This document shows, in pieces, positions 44,728-55,556 of a stretch of DNA of 64,000 nucleotides (position 1 is its first letter; the number at the start of each line of letters is the position of its first letter). The position numbers were made by a program, and so were the translations under genes. Where the stretch lies: contig NZ_LN849456.1 of assembly GCF_900070355.1 (NCBI RefSeq), positions 124,001-188,000 on the forward strand, given 5' to 3'. Source of the stretch: Devriesea agamarum (GTDB taxonomy: Bacteria > Actinomycetota > Actinomycetes > Actinomycetales > Dermabacteraceae). The notes beneath the pieces are model-generated. The model was not told the origin of the DNA, did no database searches, and saw only the letters and a program-made list of their open reading frames with translations.

Positions 44728-44784
44728 TCTCAGAACCTGTCGGTCGCTTATAAGAATCCGTCGTTCTCCTATAAGAATCCGTCG
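44728..44784. repeat. Three 21-bp tandem units after prs
   Basis: TATAAGAATCCGTCG occurs at 44749 and 44770, with a diverged first copy (TCTCAGAACCTGTCG) at 44728. The period is 21 bp. Confidence 0.7.
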
Positions 44785-44806
44785 AGCGTGCGGTTCACAG
44801 GCGCAT

Positions 44807-44854
44807 AAAGAGGAGGGTTCCGATACCAGAAGTGGTACCGGAACCCTCCTCTTT
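44807..44854. terminator. Bidirectional terminator between prs and a DoxX-like gene
   Basis: AAAGAGGAGGGTTCCG (44807-44822) pairs perfectly over 16 bp with its complement at 44839-44854, and an inner TACCA/TGGTA stem closes the loop. The A/T ends allow use in both directions. Confidence 0.88.
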
Positions 44855-44902
44855 GTGATGGTGCTACGACCGACCGGGTTTCGGATCGATCGAGCAAGTC
44901 CG

Positions 44903-45433
44903 TCAGATCAGAACGGGGTTATTTTTGACGGTACGGCGCCAGATGGAACCCAGCCCGAGCCAACGGTCGGCGCCGACTGCGGCGAGCGCAAGCAGCAGGA
45001 AGACGTTGATCAGGTGCGCGTCGAGGAACGGATTCTGGCCGATGGGGAAGGAGGCTAGCCACATCAACAGCATCATCGCAGCGCCCGCGATAGCTCCTGC
45101 GCGTACGGCGAGCCCGAAGGTCAGGGTGAGACCAACTCCGAGCAGTCCCAGCATGAACAGAACGTTCGTCAGGGTTTCGGCCTGCAGCCAAAACGAGAAG
45201 AAGTCTGCGAACGGGTTGCCGGTCTTCGGATCGACGACCTTTCCGAGGAAACCTTTCACGGGTGAGCCACCCGAGATCCATGACTTGGCTGATGGGGTGG
45301 AGAAGCCGAGCCCGAAGGTCTTATCGAAGAATGCCCACAGGAATTCAAAGCCGATCAGAATACGGACGATCCCAAGCAGGTTGCGTCCGAGACCGGTTGA
45401 GAGTGACGGGGAGTTGTTTGGTGCAGGGGCCAC
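44903..45433 (-). CDS. DoxX-like membrane protein
   Basis: 176 residues with four to five hydrophobic segments. The start LGIVRILIGFEFLWAFFDKTFGLG fits the DoxX pattern, and an extracytoplasmic loop SGGSPVKGFLGKVVDP follows. The second half has LLGVGLTLTFGLAVRAGAIAGA and FLDAHLINVFLLLALAAVGADRWLGLG, as in DoxX proteins. Function uncertain; DoxX relatives are linked to redox or thiosulfate metabolism. Monocistronic. Confidence 0.82.
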   Translation of the reverse strand: MAPAPNNSPSLSTGLGRNLLGIVRILIGFEFLWAFFDKTFGLGFSTPSAKSWISGGSPVKGFLGKVVDPKTGNPFADFFSFWLQAETLTNVLFMLGLLGVGLTLTFGLAVRAGAIAGAAMMLLMWLASFPIGQNPFLDAHLINVFLLLALAAVGADRWLGLGSIWRRTVKNNPVLI

Positions 45434-45912
45434 GTGAGTCCTTTCATCATGCCGATATCCGCGTCGCCCGATCGGGGCGTGGATTCACAGTACCGACTCC
45501 TTTAATCTTAAATCCTGCATATCTGCTGGGAGGGACCAAGGTCATCTGTGAGGGGTCGATAGAGCCCGACAATGCAGGCCGCTGTTCTTCCTGGTGACGG
45601 CGCTATGGGTGCTGGTGAGGAAGCTATGATGTTGCCGGCGACGCTGCGCTCTAGCGGCCCACGCGCCATGCCGGTGTCATCGTGCGATGCCACCTGAGGT
45701 GAGCAGCCTCACCGGCAAGAGCCTGGTGGGCGAAAGGGCGTGGCGAGGTATCCTTACCTAGTTGCCCCGGCGAGGGAGAAGGCACGAATCCGCCAGCATC
45801 GAAAAACGATGCCGCGTCAGGCCGTGCACGAGCTCCGTTATCGACGAGGTGTTCCGGCCCTGGCCGGTGCGCGTCGAGCCTCGCCTCCGCCACCGACCCA
45901 AAGGAGCCATTC
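45434..45912. other. Divergent intergenic region upstream of rplY
   Basis: About 480 bp with no supported gene. A small hairpin (GGTGAG/CTCACC near 45696) and a good SD (AAAGGAGCC) before rplY are visible. It presumably contains the promoters of rplY and the DoxX-like gene. Confidence 0.45.
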
Positions 45913-46503
45913 ATGGCTGAAAAGATCAAAATCGAACAGCGCACCGAGTTCGGCAAGGGCGCGTCCCGCCGCATCCGTGCAGAGCACAAAGTGCCGGCAG
46001 TGATTTACGGTCACGGCATGGAGCCCGTGCACATCGTGATGCCGGGTCACGAAACCGCTCTGGCCGCCCGTAACCCCAACGCTCTGCTCGAGCTGGAGCT
46101 TCCGAGCGGTGAGAGCTACCTCGGCCTCATCAAAGAGGTCCAGCGCCACCCGCTCAAGCGCACCCTGACCCACCTCGACCTGGTCGTGGTGCGCCGCGGC
46201 GAAAAGGTACACGTCGACATCCCCGTGACCCTGACCGGCGAGCCGGTCTCGCCCGCGATCGCCGTGGTCGAGGTGCAGGAAATCACTGTTGAGGCCGAGG
46301 CCACCCACCTGCCCGAGAGCATCGAGGTCAGCGTGGAGGGCAAGGAAGAGGGCTTCCAACTGTTCGCCGGTGACCTGTCCCTGCCCAAGGGCACAGACCT
46401 GGTGACCGATGCCGAACTGCTTGTCGTCGCGGTGGAACTGCCCAAGGCGGGCAAGGGCGAAGACTCCGCTGAGGGTGAGGCAGAGGCTGATTCACAGGAG
46501 TGA
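45913..46503 (+). CDS. rplY: 50S ribosomal protein L25 / general stress protein Ctc
   Basis: Binds 5S rRNA. A 196-residue two-domain form: the L25 domain (EQRTEFGKGASRRIRAEHKV, PAVIYGHG) followed by the TL5/Ctc C-terminal beta domain from about residue 95. The last 25 residues are acidic (GKGEDSAEGEAEADSQE). ATG 45913 follows AAAGGAG. A hairpin follows the stop, and pth is next, the usual order. Confidence 0.95.
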   Translation: MAEKIKIEQRTEFGKGASRRIRAEHKVPAVIYGHGMEPVHIVMPGHETALAARNPNALLELELPSGESYLGLIKEVQRHPLKRTLTHLDLVVVRRGEKVHVDIPVTLTGEPVSPAIAVVEVQEITVEAEATHLPESIEVSVEGKEEGFQLFAGDLSLPKGTDLVTDAELLVVAVELPKAGKGEDSAEGEAEADSQE

Positions 46504-46509
46504 GCCACG

Positions 46510-46542
46510 GCGATCACACGGCGAATTGTGTCGTGTGATCGC
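46510..46542 (+). terminator. Hairpin after rplY
   Basis: GCGATCACACG (46510-46520) pairs with CGTGTGATCGC (46532-46542). There is no T-run, so it may be a weak terminator or processing signal between rplY and pth. Confidence 0.5.
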
Positions 46543-46687
46543 TCATAGCTGACCTTCTATACCTACCGGGGTGTCGCATTCAGTGCGGCGCCCCGGTAGC
46601 GTGTCGTGGGGTGTTTGCACGGGCCCATTCCGTCTCCGTGCGAACGTCGACGGCGTTAAGGCGCTGCCATCAAGAAGGAGACTGCGT

Positions 46688-47296
46688 GTGACCGGGACAT
46701 TTCTGATTGCTGGACTAGGGAATCCAGGGCCGCGCTACGCGAACACCCGGCACAACATCGGGCACATGGTCTTAGACCATCTCGCCGGGGAACTCGGTGG
46801 CACCTTCAAACCTGCTAGACGAGCCCAAGCAGTCGTCCTCGAAGGCCGACTCGGAGCCGTGGGCACCGCCAGCAGCGCCCGCACAGTGCTGGCTAAAACC
46901 ACCTGCTTCATGAACGAGTCCGGTGGGCCCATAGCTAATCTCGTGCGGTTCTACAGCATCGAACCGGAAAATGTCGTGATCGTTCACGACGATATCGACC
47001 TAGCCTTCGATGTGCTGCGGGTCAAACGCGGCGGGGGCGAAGGCGGCCACAACGGCCTGCGCGACATCACAAAGGCACTCGGCACCAAAGAGTATCTGCG
47101 GGTTCGAGCTGGGGTAGGCCGACCAACGGGAGGTGGTGACGCCGCCGACTATGTGCTCGCACCTTTTTCTGCATCCCAGCGCAAGGACTTGCCACATCTG
47201 TTGGCAGATGCCGCGGACGCTGCCGCATCGCTCGTGCTGGATGGACTGCTCGACACGCAGCAGCGCGTTCACGCCCCGAACGGGAGGACGAAATGA
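46688..47296 (+). CDS. pth: Peptidyl-tRNA hydrolase
   Basis: Releases tRNA from prematurely dropped peptidyl-tRNA. It has 202 residues. The conserved start FLIAGLGNPGPRYANTRHNI contains the catalytic His; TCFMNESGGPIANLVRFY, VIVHDDIDL (catalytic Asp) and GGGEGGHNGLRDI follow. GTG 46688 follows AAGGAGAC by six bases; the longer frame is non-homologous. It overlaps mfd by 4 bases. Confidence 0.95.
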   Translation: MTGTFLIAGLGNPGPRYANTRHNIGHMVLDHLAGELGGTFKPARRAQAVVLEGRLGAVGTASSARTVLAKTTCFMNESGGPIANLVRFYSIEPENVVIVHDDIDLAFDVLRVKRGGGEGGHNGLRDITKALGTKEYLRVRAGVGRPTGGGDAADYVLAPFSASQRKDLPHLLADAADAAASLVLDGLLDTQQRVHAPNGRTK

Positions 47297-50200
47297 CCAA
47301 CCTGCGCCCCATTCTGACCGCGCTACAGGCCACGGACGATCTCGCGAAAATCCGTCAACTCGCCGCTGAGACCACCGAAGGTGATGTGGTTGCTGCACCC
47401 GGTTTGGTGCCGTTTGCGTTGGCCGATGTGTGTGTTGATCGAGCTGCACGCGGTGTGAGCGCACCCCTAGTGATCGTGACGGCCACCACGCGGGCCGCTG
47501 AAGATGTCGGGGCCATGCTGCGGACAATGCTGGACCCCGGGTCTGTGGCGGACTTACCCGCGTGGGAAACCCTGCCTCATGAGCGGCTTTCTCCCCGCTC
47601 CGACACCGTGGCACGCCGCATCGCAACTCTGCGCCGCCTGCAGCACCCGAGTGAGCACGGCGCCATTAGCGCCCTAGTGGTCCCGGTACGTTCACTGCTG
47701 CAACCAATGGTTAAAGGCCTCGGTGATCTGGTGCCGGTCACTGTGCGGGTGGGGGAACGCCAGGACCTCGGCGACCTTCAGCAGCAGCTGATTGATGCCG
47801 CTTATTCCCGGGTGGATATGGTCGAACGCCGCGGTGAATTCGCGGTTCGCGGAGGAATCCTCGATGTCTTCCCGCCCACCGAACCTCATCCGCTGCGTCT
47901 TGAGTTTTTCGGGGATGAGGTCGAGGAGATCCGATTCTTCTCAGTGGCCGATCAGCGGTCACTTCAGGACGCGCCGGAGGGACTGTACGCCCCGCCGTGC
48001 CGCGAAATTCTGTTGACCGACACAGTGCGAGAACGGGCTCGGGCATTGACCGATACACTTCCTGGCGCCCGCAGCATGCTCGAAAAAATTGCCAGCGGCA
48101 TCGCGGTCGAAGGCATGGAATCCCTCAGCCCGGTGCTGGTCGATGGCATGCAGGCACTGACCGATGTGCTCCCGACCGGGAGCGCCATGGTGCTGCTAGA
48201 TCCCGAACGGATCCGGGCACGGGCCGAAGACCTGGTGAACACCACCGAAGAGTTTCTGTCCGCGGCGTGGTCCAGCGCGGCTGCCGGTGGCGGCGTCCCG
48301 TTAAACGTTGACTCAGCTAGCTTCCTGCCCCTGACTCAGGTGCGTCAGGACGCCTTGGCGGCCGGACACAGCTGGCACACCATTCAGCCGTTTGGGATTG
48401 ATGAGGAGACAGCGCCTGCCCACACGGTCCTCACCGCAGCGACGGTCCCCCCGGGCTACGGCGGTGACTTACCTCGTGTTGCCCAAGATTTCGCCACCCG
48501 TCGGGAAGCGGACTGGCGAATTGTCGTGGTCACCGAAGGTGCAGGCTCGGCGCGCCACATCACCACACAGCTATCCGATATGAATGAAAACGGTGGTGTG
48601 ATTGTCGCAGCCCGGTTCGTTCCTGACCTGGGAGAAGCTGAGCCCGAGCTGCCCCCGGCCAGCGTGACGGTCACCGCGGGACCGCTGTCACACGGGCTGG
48701 TCAGCGAGCAAGCGAAGCTGTTGCTGCTGTGTCAGCGCGAGGTCACCGGCAAATCGGGGGCTAGACGAGGTGAAGATCGCCGGATTCCGGCGCGCCGCCG
48801 CAGCGTGGTGGACCCGTTGCAACTGCGGCCGGGGGATTATGTGGTCCATGACCACCATGGGGTCGGTCGTTTCGTGGAGATGACCAGCCGCAAAGTCGGA
48901 AGCGGCAGCAAAGCCGCGATGCGCGAATACTTGGTGATCGAGTACGCCCCGGCCCGCCGCGGAGCACCGGGGGACAGGCTCTACGTCCCCTCCGATCAGC
49001 TTGACCAGGTCACCAAATACGTCGGCGGGGACAACCCTTCCATGAACCGCATGGGCGGGTCCGACTGGTCGAAAACCAAGGCGAAAGCCCGAAAAGCGGT
49101 TCGGGAAATTGCCGCCGAGCTCGTGCGCCTGTATTCAGCGCGGCAAGCCTCGCCGGGGTATGCCTTTGGGCCTGACACCCCCTGGCAGCGCGAACTGGAA
49201 GACGCCTTCGCCTACGTCGAAACTCCCGATCAGCTGTCCACAATTGACGAGGTCAAACGCGATATGGAGCGTGCGGTCCCGATGGACCGTTTGATCTGCG
49301 GGGATGTCGGTTACGGAAAAACTGAAATCGCCGTGCGCGCTGCATTTAAAGCGGTTCAAGACGGCAAACAGGTTGTCGTGCTGTGCCCGACTACTCTGCT
49401 GGCCCAGCAGCACCTGGAAACATTTTCTGAGCGGTACGCCGGATTCCCGGTCACGGTCAAAGCGCTGTCCAGGTTCCAAAATGCCGCCGAGTCGGAAGCT
49501 GTGATCGATGGGCTTCGCGACGGCAGCGTCGATGTGGTGATCGGGACCCATCGCCTCATTACCGGGCAGGTGCGGTTTAAGAATCTCGGTCTGGTGGTGA
49601 TCGATGAAGAGCAGCGCTTTGGGGTTGAGCACAAAGAAACCTTGAAGGCGATGCGCACCGATGTCGATATTTTGGCGATGTCCGCCACCCCTATTCCACG
49701 CACCTTGGAAATGGCTGTCACTGGTATTCGGGAGATGTCGACACTAGCCACCCCGCCCGAAGAACGTCACCCGGTGCTGACTTATGTCGGCCCGTGGGAG
49801 GAGAAGCAGGTTGCAGCGGCGATCCGTCGTGAGCTGCTGCGTGAAGGGCAGGTCTTTTACATCCATAACCGGGTGGAGGATATTGAGCGAACGGCGCAGC
49901 GTTTACGAGACTTAGTGCCAGATGCCCGAGTCGAGGTTGCTCACGGCAAGATGAATGAGCATCAGCTCGAACGCGTGATCGTCGATTTTTGGGAAAAACG
50001 GTTCGATGTGTTGGTGTGCACCACCATCGTGGAAACCGGGTTGGATATCGCCAACGCCAACACGCTAATTGTGGAAAACGCCGACCGGTTCGGACTATCG
50101 CAATTGCATCAGCTCCGCGGGCGCGTGGGCAGGGGACGGGAACGCGCGTACGCGTACTTCCTGCACCAGGCGATGAAGCCGCTGACCGAGACCGCCCATG

Positions 50201-50871
50201 ATCGTCTGACCACCTTGGCCACCCATACTGACCTAGGTTCCGGAATGCAGGTGGCGATGAAAGACCTCGAAATTCGCGGTGCTGGAAACCTACTCGGCGG
50301 CGAACAGTCCGGACACATCGCCGGAGTCGGTTTCGACCTGTACATCCGTATGGTGGGCGAGGCTGTTTCAGCGTTCCGTGGCGATGCGAATGACGAGGTC
50401 GCTGACGTGCGGGTCGAACTCCCGCTGGATGCGCACCTCCCGCACGACTACATCCCCTCCGAGCGTCTGCGCTTGGAAGCGTACGGAAAGTTGTCGCAGG
50501 CCCGCGATGAATCCATGATTGAAGAGGTGCGGGCGGAGCTCGTCGACCGTTACGGTCCGGTCCCGGCACCCGCTGAAGTGCTGTTCGATGCCGCACGTTT
50601 CCGTTTAACCTGCCGGCAAGCGGGAATTACCGAAGTGCAAACGCAGGGCAAGATGATCCGGGTGGGGCACCTCGATGTCCCGGATTCCGTCGCGATGCGT
50701 TTAAAGCGTCTGTATCCGGGAACGCTTATTAAGCCGACGACGCGGCTGGTGTTGGTGCCGCAACCAACCACCGCCCGTATCGGGGGCGCTCAGCTTCGCG
50801 ATCACGAGCTGCTGGACTGGTGTCGAACGCTGGTGGCGACACTGACCGGACAGAGCGTCGGCACTGCATAG
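47293..50871 (+). CDS. mfd: Transcription-repair coupling factor
   Basis: Removes stalled RNA polymerase and recruits UvrA. A 1192-residue protein with all parts: a UvrB-like N-terminus (PAWETLPHERLSPRSDTVARR), the RNA polymerase interaction domain (LRPGDYVVHDHHGVGRF), a RecG-like helicase with GDVGYGKTEIAVRAAF (about residue 670), VIDEEQRFGVEHKE and TATPIPRT-like SATPIPRTLEMA, QLHQLRGRVGRGRERAYAY, and the C-terminal TRCF domain. Coupled to pth, a common actinobacterial order. Confidence 0.96.
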   Translation: MTNLRPILTALQATDDLAKIRQLAAETTEGDVVAAPGLVPFALADVCVDRAARGVSAPLVIVTATTRAAEDVGAMLRTMLDPGSVADLPAWETLPHERLSPRSDTVARRIATLRRLQHPSEHGAISALVVPVRSLLQPMVKGLGDLVPVTVRVGERQDLGDLQQQLIDAAYSRVDMVERRGEFAVRGGILDVFPPTEPHPLRLEFFGDEVEEIRFFSVADQRSLQDAPEGLYAPPCREILLTDTVRERARALTDTLPGARSMLEKIASGIAVEGMESLSPVLVDGMQALTDVLPTGSAMVLLDPERIRARAEDLVNTTEEFLSAAWSSAAAGGGVPLNVDSASFLPLTQVRQDALAAGHSWHTIQPFGIDEETAPAHTVLTAATVPPGYGGDLPRVAQDFATRREADWRIVVVTEGAGSARHITTQLSDMNENGGVIVAARFVPDLGEAEPELPPASVTVTAGPLSHGLVSEQAKLLLLCQREVTGKSGARRGEDRRIPARRRSVVDPLQLRPGDYVVHDHHGVGRFVEMTSRKVGSGSKAAMREYLVIEYAPARRGAPGDRLYVPSDQLDQVTKYVGGDNPSMNRMGGSDWSKTKAKARKAVREIAAELVRLYSARQASPGYAFGPDTPWQRELEDAFAYVETPDQLSTIDEVKRDMERAVPMDRLICGDVGYGKTEIAVRAAFKAVQDGKQVVVLCPTTLLAQQHLETFSERYAGFPVTVKALSRFQNAAESEAVIDGLRDGSVDVVIGTHRLITGQVRFKNLGLVVIDEEQRFGVEHKETLKAMRTDVDILAMSATPIPRTLEMAVTGIREMSTLATPPEERHPVLTYVGPWEEKQVAAAIRRELLREGQVFYIHNRVEDIERTAQRLRDLVPDARVEVAHGKMNEHQLERVIVDFWEKRFDVLVCTTIVETGLDIANANTLIVENADRFGLSQLHQLRGRVGRGRERAYAYFLHQAMKPLTETAHDRLTTLATHTDLGSGMQVAMKDLEIRGAGNLLGGEQSGHIAGVGFDLYIRMVGEAVSAFRGDANDEVADVRVELPLDAHLPHDYIPSERLRLEAYGKLSQARDESMIEEVRAELVDRYGPVPAPAEVLFDAARFRLTCRQAGITEVQTQGKMIRVGHLDVPDSVAMRLKRLYPGTLIKPTTRLVLVPQPTTARIGGAQLRDHELLDWCRTLVATLTGQSVGTA

Positions 50872-50976
50872 GCACGTCCAGCGTCCGTAGCTGCATCGGC
50901 GGCACATGGGTCTGCTAGAGGTTCGGTTGAGCCTCAGTCGGTGCTAGTGGTCCCTCCTCTGTACAGTGGCCATGTG

Positions 50977-52017
50977 ATGAGACTGAATATTCTGCCGGTG
51001 TCGACTCGCAACGCACCGGGATTGCTGACTGCACGCGGGTGGGATGAGATTCGCGCCGCCACGGTTGTGTTGCTCAGTTGCTCTCACCCGGGATGGGTTG
51101 CTCACCTGCGTGAAGCCGGGTGCAAAGCAGTCTCCCTGGCCGACCCGGTGACACCCGGGCAGGTACATGAGGCTATCGCTGGGGCCGATGGTGCGGGTGC
51201 CAGTGGGACAGTGGCCTGGTTAGTGGATGCGGAGAGTGATCTAGCCTCCCGCGTTGACACCATTGCCGCGCGAGCGGGTGTGTGCGATCTGGATTATGTT
51301 TTTGCCTCCCCGCGAGCACCCGGCAGCGAAGTGGTGGAATCGGTGCGGATCATGCATGCGCTGCGGTCTCCGGGGGGAGATGACTGGAGTGCGGCCCAAA
51401 CCCATGCGTCGCTGGCTCGGTACTTGGTGGAAGAAACCTACGAAGTGTTGGAGGCGATTGAAGCACCTCAATCAGGCCACGATGGCGTCGCGGATTCACG
51501 GTGTCCGGCACCTGGGCCTGGGGATCCCGCTCTCGTTGGCGAATTAGGTGATTTGCTTTTCCAGATTGTGTTTCACTCTCGGCTCGGAATGGAAGAAGAT
51601 CCGCCCTGGACCGTTGATGATGTTGCTCGCCACTTGAACGAGAAGATGCTGCGGCGAAACCCCCACGTCTTCGGTACGGCCCAGGTGGAGGGAATTGACG
51701 ACATCGTGGCGCAGTGGCAGCAGGCTAAACAGCGCGAGACCCCAAGTCGGGGGCTCTTCGATGGGATTCCCCAGGAGCTTCCCGCGTTGCAGCGCGCGTG
51801 GAAAATAGCTCATCGCATGCGTCATGCGGCTGCTGAGGGAGAAGCCGACACGCTTGCGGCCCGGGTCGCATCGGTTCAGCAACGCGCGCAGGGAGATGAC
51901 CACGCTGTCCTCGCTCTCGGCGCGGAACTGCTGGCCCTGGTGGAACGGGCGGAAAGACAGGATCTAGATGCTGAATCGGCACTGCGCACCCTGCTCCATC
52001 GCATAGCGGCGATATAG
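50977..52017 (+). CDS. mazG: Nucleoside triphosphate pyrophosphohydrolase (MazG)
   Basis: House-cleaning NTP pyrophosphatase. About 346 residues. The MazG core has LVEETYEVLEAIE near residue 160 and VGELGDLLFQIVFHSRLG near residue 200, the Mg-binding acidic residues, then VARHLNEKMLRRNPHVFG. The N-terminal 120 residues (VLLSCSHPGWVAHLREAG) resemble the extra domain of mycobacterial MazG. ATG 50977 is chosen; GTG 50941 is a longer alternative. A TACAGT element just upstream could be a -10 for a leaderless message. An octamer repeat follows its stop. Confidence 0.88.
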   Translation: MRLNILPVSTRNAPGLLTARGWDEIRAATVVLLSCSHPGWVAHLREAGCKAVSLADPVTPGQVHEAIAGADGAGASGTVAWLVDAESDLASRVDTIAARAGVCDLDYVFASPRAPGSEVVESVRIMHALRSPGGDDWSAAQTHASLARYLVEETYEVLEAIEAPQSGHDGVADSRCPAPGPGDPALVGELGDLLFQIVFHSRLGMEEDPPWTVDDVARHLNEKMLRRNPHVFGTAQVEGIDDIVAQWQQAKQRETPSRGLFDGIPQELPALQRAWKIAHRMRHAAAEGEADTLAARVASVQQRAQGDDHAVLALGAELLALVERAERQDLDAESALRTLLHRIAAI

Positions 52018-52034
52018 GGTCCGATGATAGGAAC

Positions 52035-52090
52035 GCGTACAGGCGTACAGGCGTACAGGCGTACAGGCGTACAGGCGTACAGGCATGCAG
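52035..52090. repeat. Octamer array GCGTACAG, six perfect copies plus one diverged
   Basis: GCGTACAG is repeated six times without change (52035-52082), then GCATGCAG. It lies between the convergent ends of mazG and an acetyltransferase gene. Confidence 0.95.
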
Positions 52091-52129
52091 CGTGCGGATT
52101 CGCGATGCTGACCGGTTTAGGACCGGTGG

Positions 52130-52546
52130 TTAGCGCCTAACAAACCCCAGACCCTCATAGAGTGCGTGTGCGGCAAGCGATGTGCCGTCTCCGATCCGGA
52201 GTGAGATCTGCTCATCACCCGCGATGGCACACGTGTTGATCGCGTGATGCAGCAAGGTTTTGCCCAAGCCCTGTCCACGGGCGGCGGGGTCGACGAACAG
52301 GTCAATGATGAACGGGCCCAGTAGGTCGGAATCCCAGATTGAACGGTGTACAACCAGTACGGCCCCGACCACGCGGTGATTGATTACCGCTATCGCGGAG
52401 GCGTCGTAGCGAAGAGCCCCGTACTCCCCGGCGAAGGTGTCGCGGATTTCCTGGACGGCGCCCGCCAAAGTGGTGCATGCGATGCCTGGTGGATAAGCCT
52501 TGAAGTACGCAGCTGCGATGGCGTCGATGTGGTTCGCGGTGAGCAC
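52130..52546 (-). CDS. GNAT-family N-acetyltransferase downstream of a poly-G switch
   Basis: 138 residues from GTG 52546. Motif A is visible as IDLFVDPAARGQGLGKTLLHHAI, and the C-terminus is AAHALYEGLGFVRR as in RimI-like enzymes; substrate unknown. An in-phase start with a good SD (CAGGAGAAC) exists further upstream at ATG 52622 and reads MPSDLLTLHLADAVPVTP. A run of ten C on the coding strand then puts it out of frame by one base. Nine or twelve C would fuse it to AALQVLTANHIDAIAAAYF. The full-length protein may therefore be off in this sequence. Confidence 0.75.
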   Translation of the reverse strand: MLTANHIDAIAAAYFKAYPPGIACTTLAGAVQEIRDTFAGEYGALRYDASAIAVINHRVVGAVLVVHRSIWDSDLLGPFIIDLFVDPAARGQGLGKTLLHHAINTCAIAGDEQISLRIGDGTSLAAHALYEGLGFVRR

Positions 52547-52561
52547 TTGGAGGGCTGCCTT

Positions 52562-52571
52562 GGGGGGGGGG
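52562..52571. repeat. Homopolymer G10 tract in the 5' part of an acetyltransferase gene
   Basis: Ten G on the plus strand (C10 in the coding sense), between the SD-bearing start at 52622 and the GNAT domain. The interval 52130-52622 is 493 bp, one base more than a whole number of codons. Confidence 0.85.
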
Positions 52572-52859
52572 AGTCACGGGAACAGCGTCCGCAAGGTGCA
52601 ATGTCAGCAGATCTGACGGCATAAAAGTTTCGTTCTCCTGAGGCAAGTAGGTGGTGGTTCTTAGTGTGCGCAACCGAATGCTTTTCTCGCGAGCAAATTT
52701 TCAGCCTCACAGTTCCTTAGTCCTTCAGAATGCAAGCCTGTATCGCTCAGGCACCCCACCCTCAATAGGGGCGCACAACAGGGGCGTAAAGGAGTAATAG
52801 GAAGGAGTGGATGTACTACCGTAGGGGATGATTTTTGTGGTTGAGAGATTGGAACCGCC

Positions 52860-54101
52860 ATGTGGGATCGCAAGTACACAGCGTGGTTTCTTGCGGATAC
52901 CACTGGGCAGGCCATGTCTGCCATTAGGTCATTCGCCTTCCCCGTGGTTGTTCTTGCGAGCACCGGATCGGTCACCACGGCGGGCCTGTCGGCATCCTTG
53001 GCGATCATGTCAGGGGCGTTCAGCATGCCGGTCGGGGGCTGGCTCCAGGACCGCTGGGATCGGAGGATGCTGCTCGCGCTATGGGGTGTATCGGGGATCC
53101 TGCTTTTCGCCTTCGCCGTCCTTGCCGTTCTTTGGCTACCGACATCGACATGGCAATGGCTCGCACTGGCGGTGTTGTTTGGCCTGCGTTCAGGGATCCT
53201 GGGTTCTGTCAGTAATGTGCTGTTGCGCTCTGTGGTGTCCGCTAAGGACTTGCCTAACGCAATGGCTATGCAGGATGGGCGAGATGCGGCGCTGAGCATG
53301 GCGGGACCGCCGATTGGAGGTGTGCTGCTCAGCATCTCGTACTGGCTTCCCTTTGCGGTGGGTGTGATTTTTAGTGCGATATCAACCGTCTGCACATTTT
53401 TTATTCCCCGGCACAACGTGTCCCCGTCAGCGCAAAACGTATCCCCGACAGTAAAAGAGGCAGAGCGCATCACCGCAGGCTTTTGGGATGGAATGATCTG
53501 GCTTAAAAATAATCAGTTTTCATTCGTTCTCGCGGTCTTTGGGACTCCGATCATCACGATCTTTAATTGCGTCATTTTGGTAGCGGGTTTAGATCTGGTG
53601 CGCAGGGGAGTGAATCCCGGCATCGTGGGTCTCGCCGATACCAGCGCTGCTGCTGGGGCGCTCATCGGGTCGGTGCTCGTTGCTCCTTTACGTAAAAGGA
53701 TCCGAGGCAGCTGGCTGGTCATCGCAGCGTTCGCGGTACCCGCAATTTGTGCCATGGCCTCGGGCTTATTCACTCATCCAGGCTTGCGGATCGCATGCTT
53801 TATCCCCGCTTTTCTACTTCTGCCAGTTGGAAACGCCGTGGTTGGAGCGATTCAAATCTCGATAATCCCCGACAAACTGTTGGGACGGGTTTTCTCATCG
53901 GTTGGGCTCCTGGAGGGAGGCATCTCTGCCGTCGCCGTGTGGATCGCTTCACGTGGCCTAGATCTTTTCGGCTACCGCGTTGTCACCGTGATCGCAGGTG
54001 TTGTGATTCTGCTGCTGCTTACGGTGGTTATTCGTCGTTGCCGAATAGGTGAGATTCCTAAACCGGAGGGGATTGCTGAGTTCTCGCGCTCTGTGGCCTA
54101 A
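52860..54101 (+). CDS. MFS transporter
   Basis: 413 residues, about twelve membrane helices. The N-terminus (KYTAWFLADTTGQAMSAIRSFAFPVVVL) and the motif-A-like GGWLQDRWDRRMLLALWG fit MFS efflux proteins of the MefA/enterobactin exporter type. A central cytoplasmic loop contains a short Ser/Pro repeat (HNVSPSAQNVSPTV). Substrate unknown. It starts at ATG 52860 with no strong SD, about 240 bp from the divergent acetyltransferase. Terminated before eno. Confidence 0.87.
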   Translation: MWDRKYTAWFLADTTGQAMSAIRSFAFPVVVLASTGSVTTAGLSASLAIMSGAFSMPVGGWLQDRWDRRMLLALWGVSGILLFAFAVLAVLWLPTSTWQWLALAVLFGLRSGILGSVSNVLLRSVVSAKDLPNAMAMQDGRDAALSMAGPPIGGVLLSISYWLPFAVGVIFSAISTVCTFFIPRHNVSPSAQNVSPTVKEAERITAGFWDGMIWLKNNQFSFVLAVFGTPIITIFNCVILVAGLDLVRRGVNPGIVGLADTSAAAGALIGSVLVAPLRKRIRGSWLVIAAFAVPAICAMASGLFTHPGLRIACFIPAFLLLPVGNAVVGAIQISIIPDKLLGRVFSSVGLLEGGISAVAVWIASRGLDLFGYRVVTVIAGVVILLLLTVVIRRCRIGEIPKPEGIAEFSRSVA

Positions 54102-54130
54102 GGGCGCGCCACAGCGCTGTGCCTAGGTGA

Positions 54131-55552
<1,422 letters not shown>

Positions 55553-55556
55553 TTGC

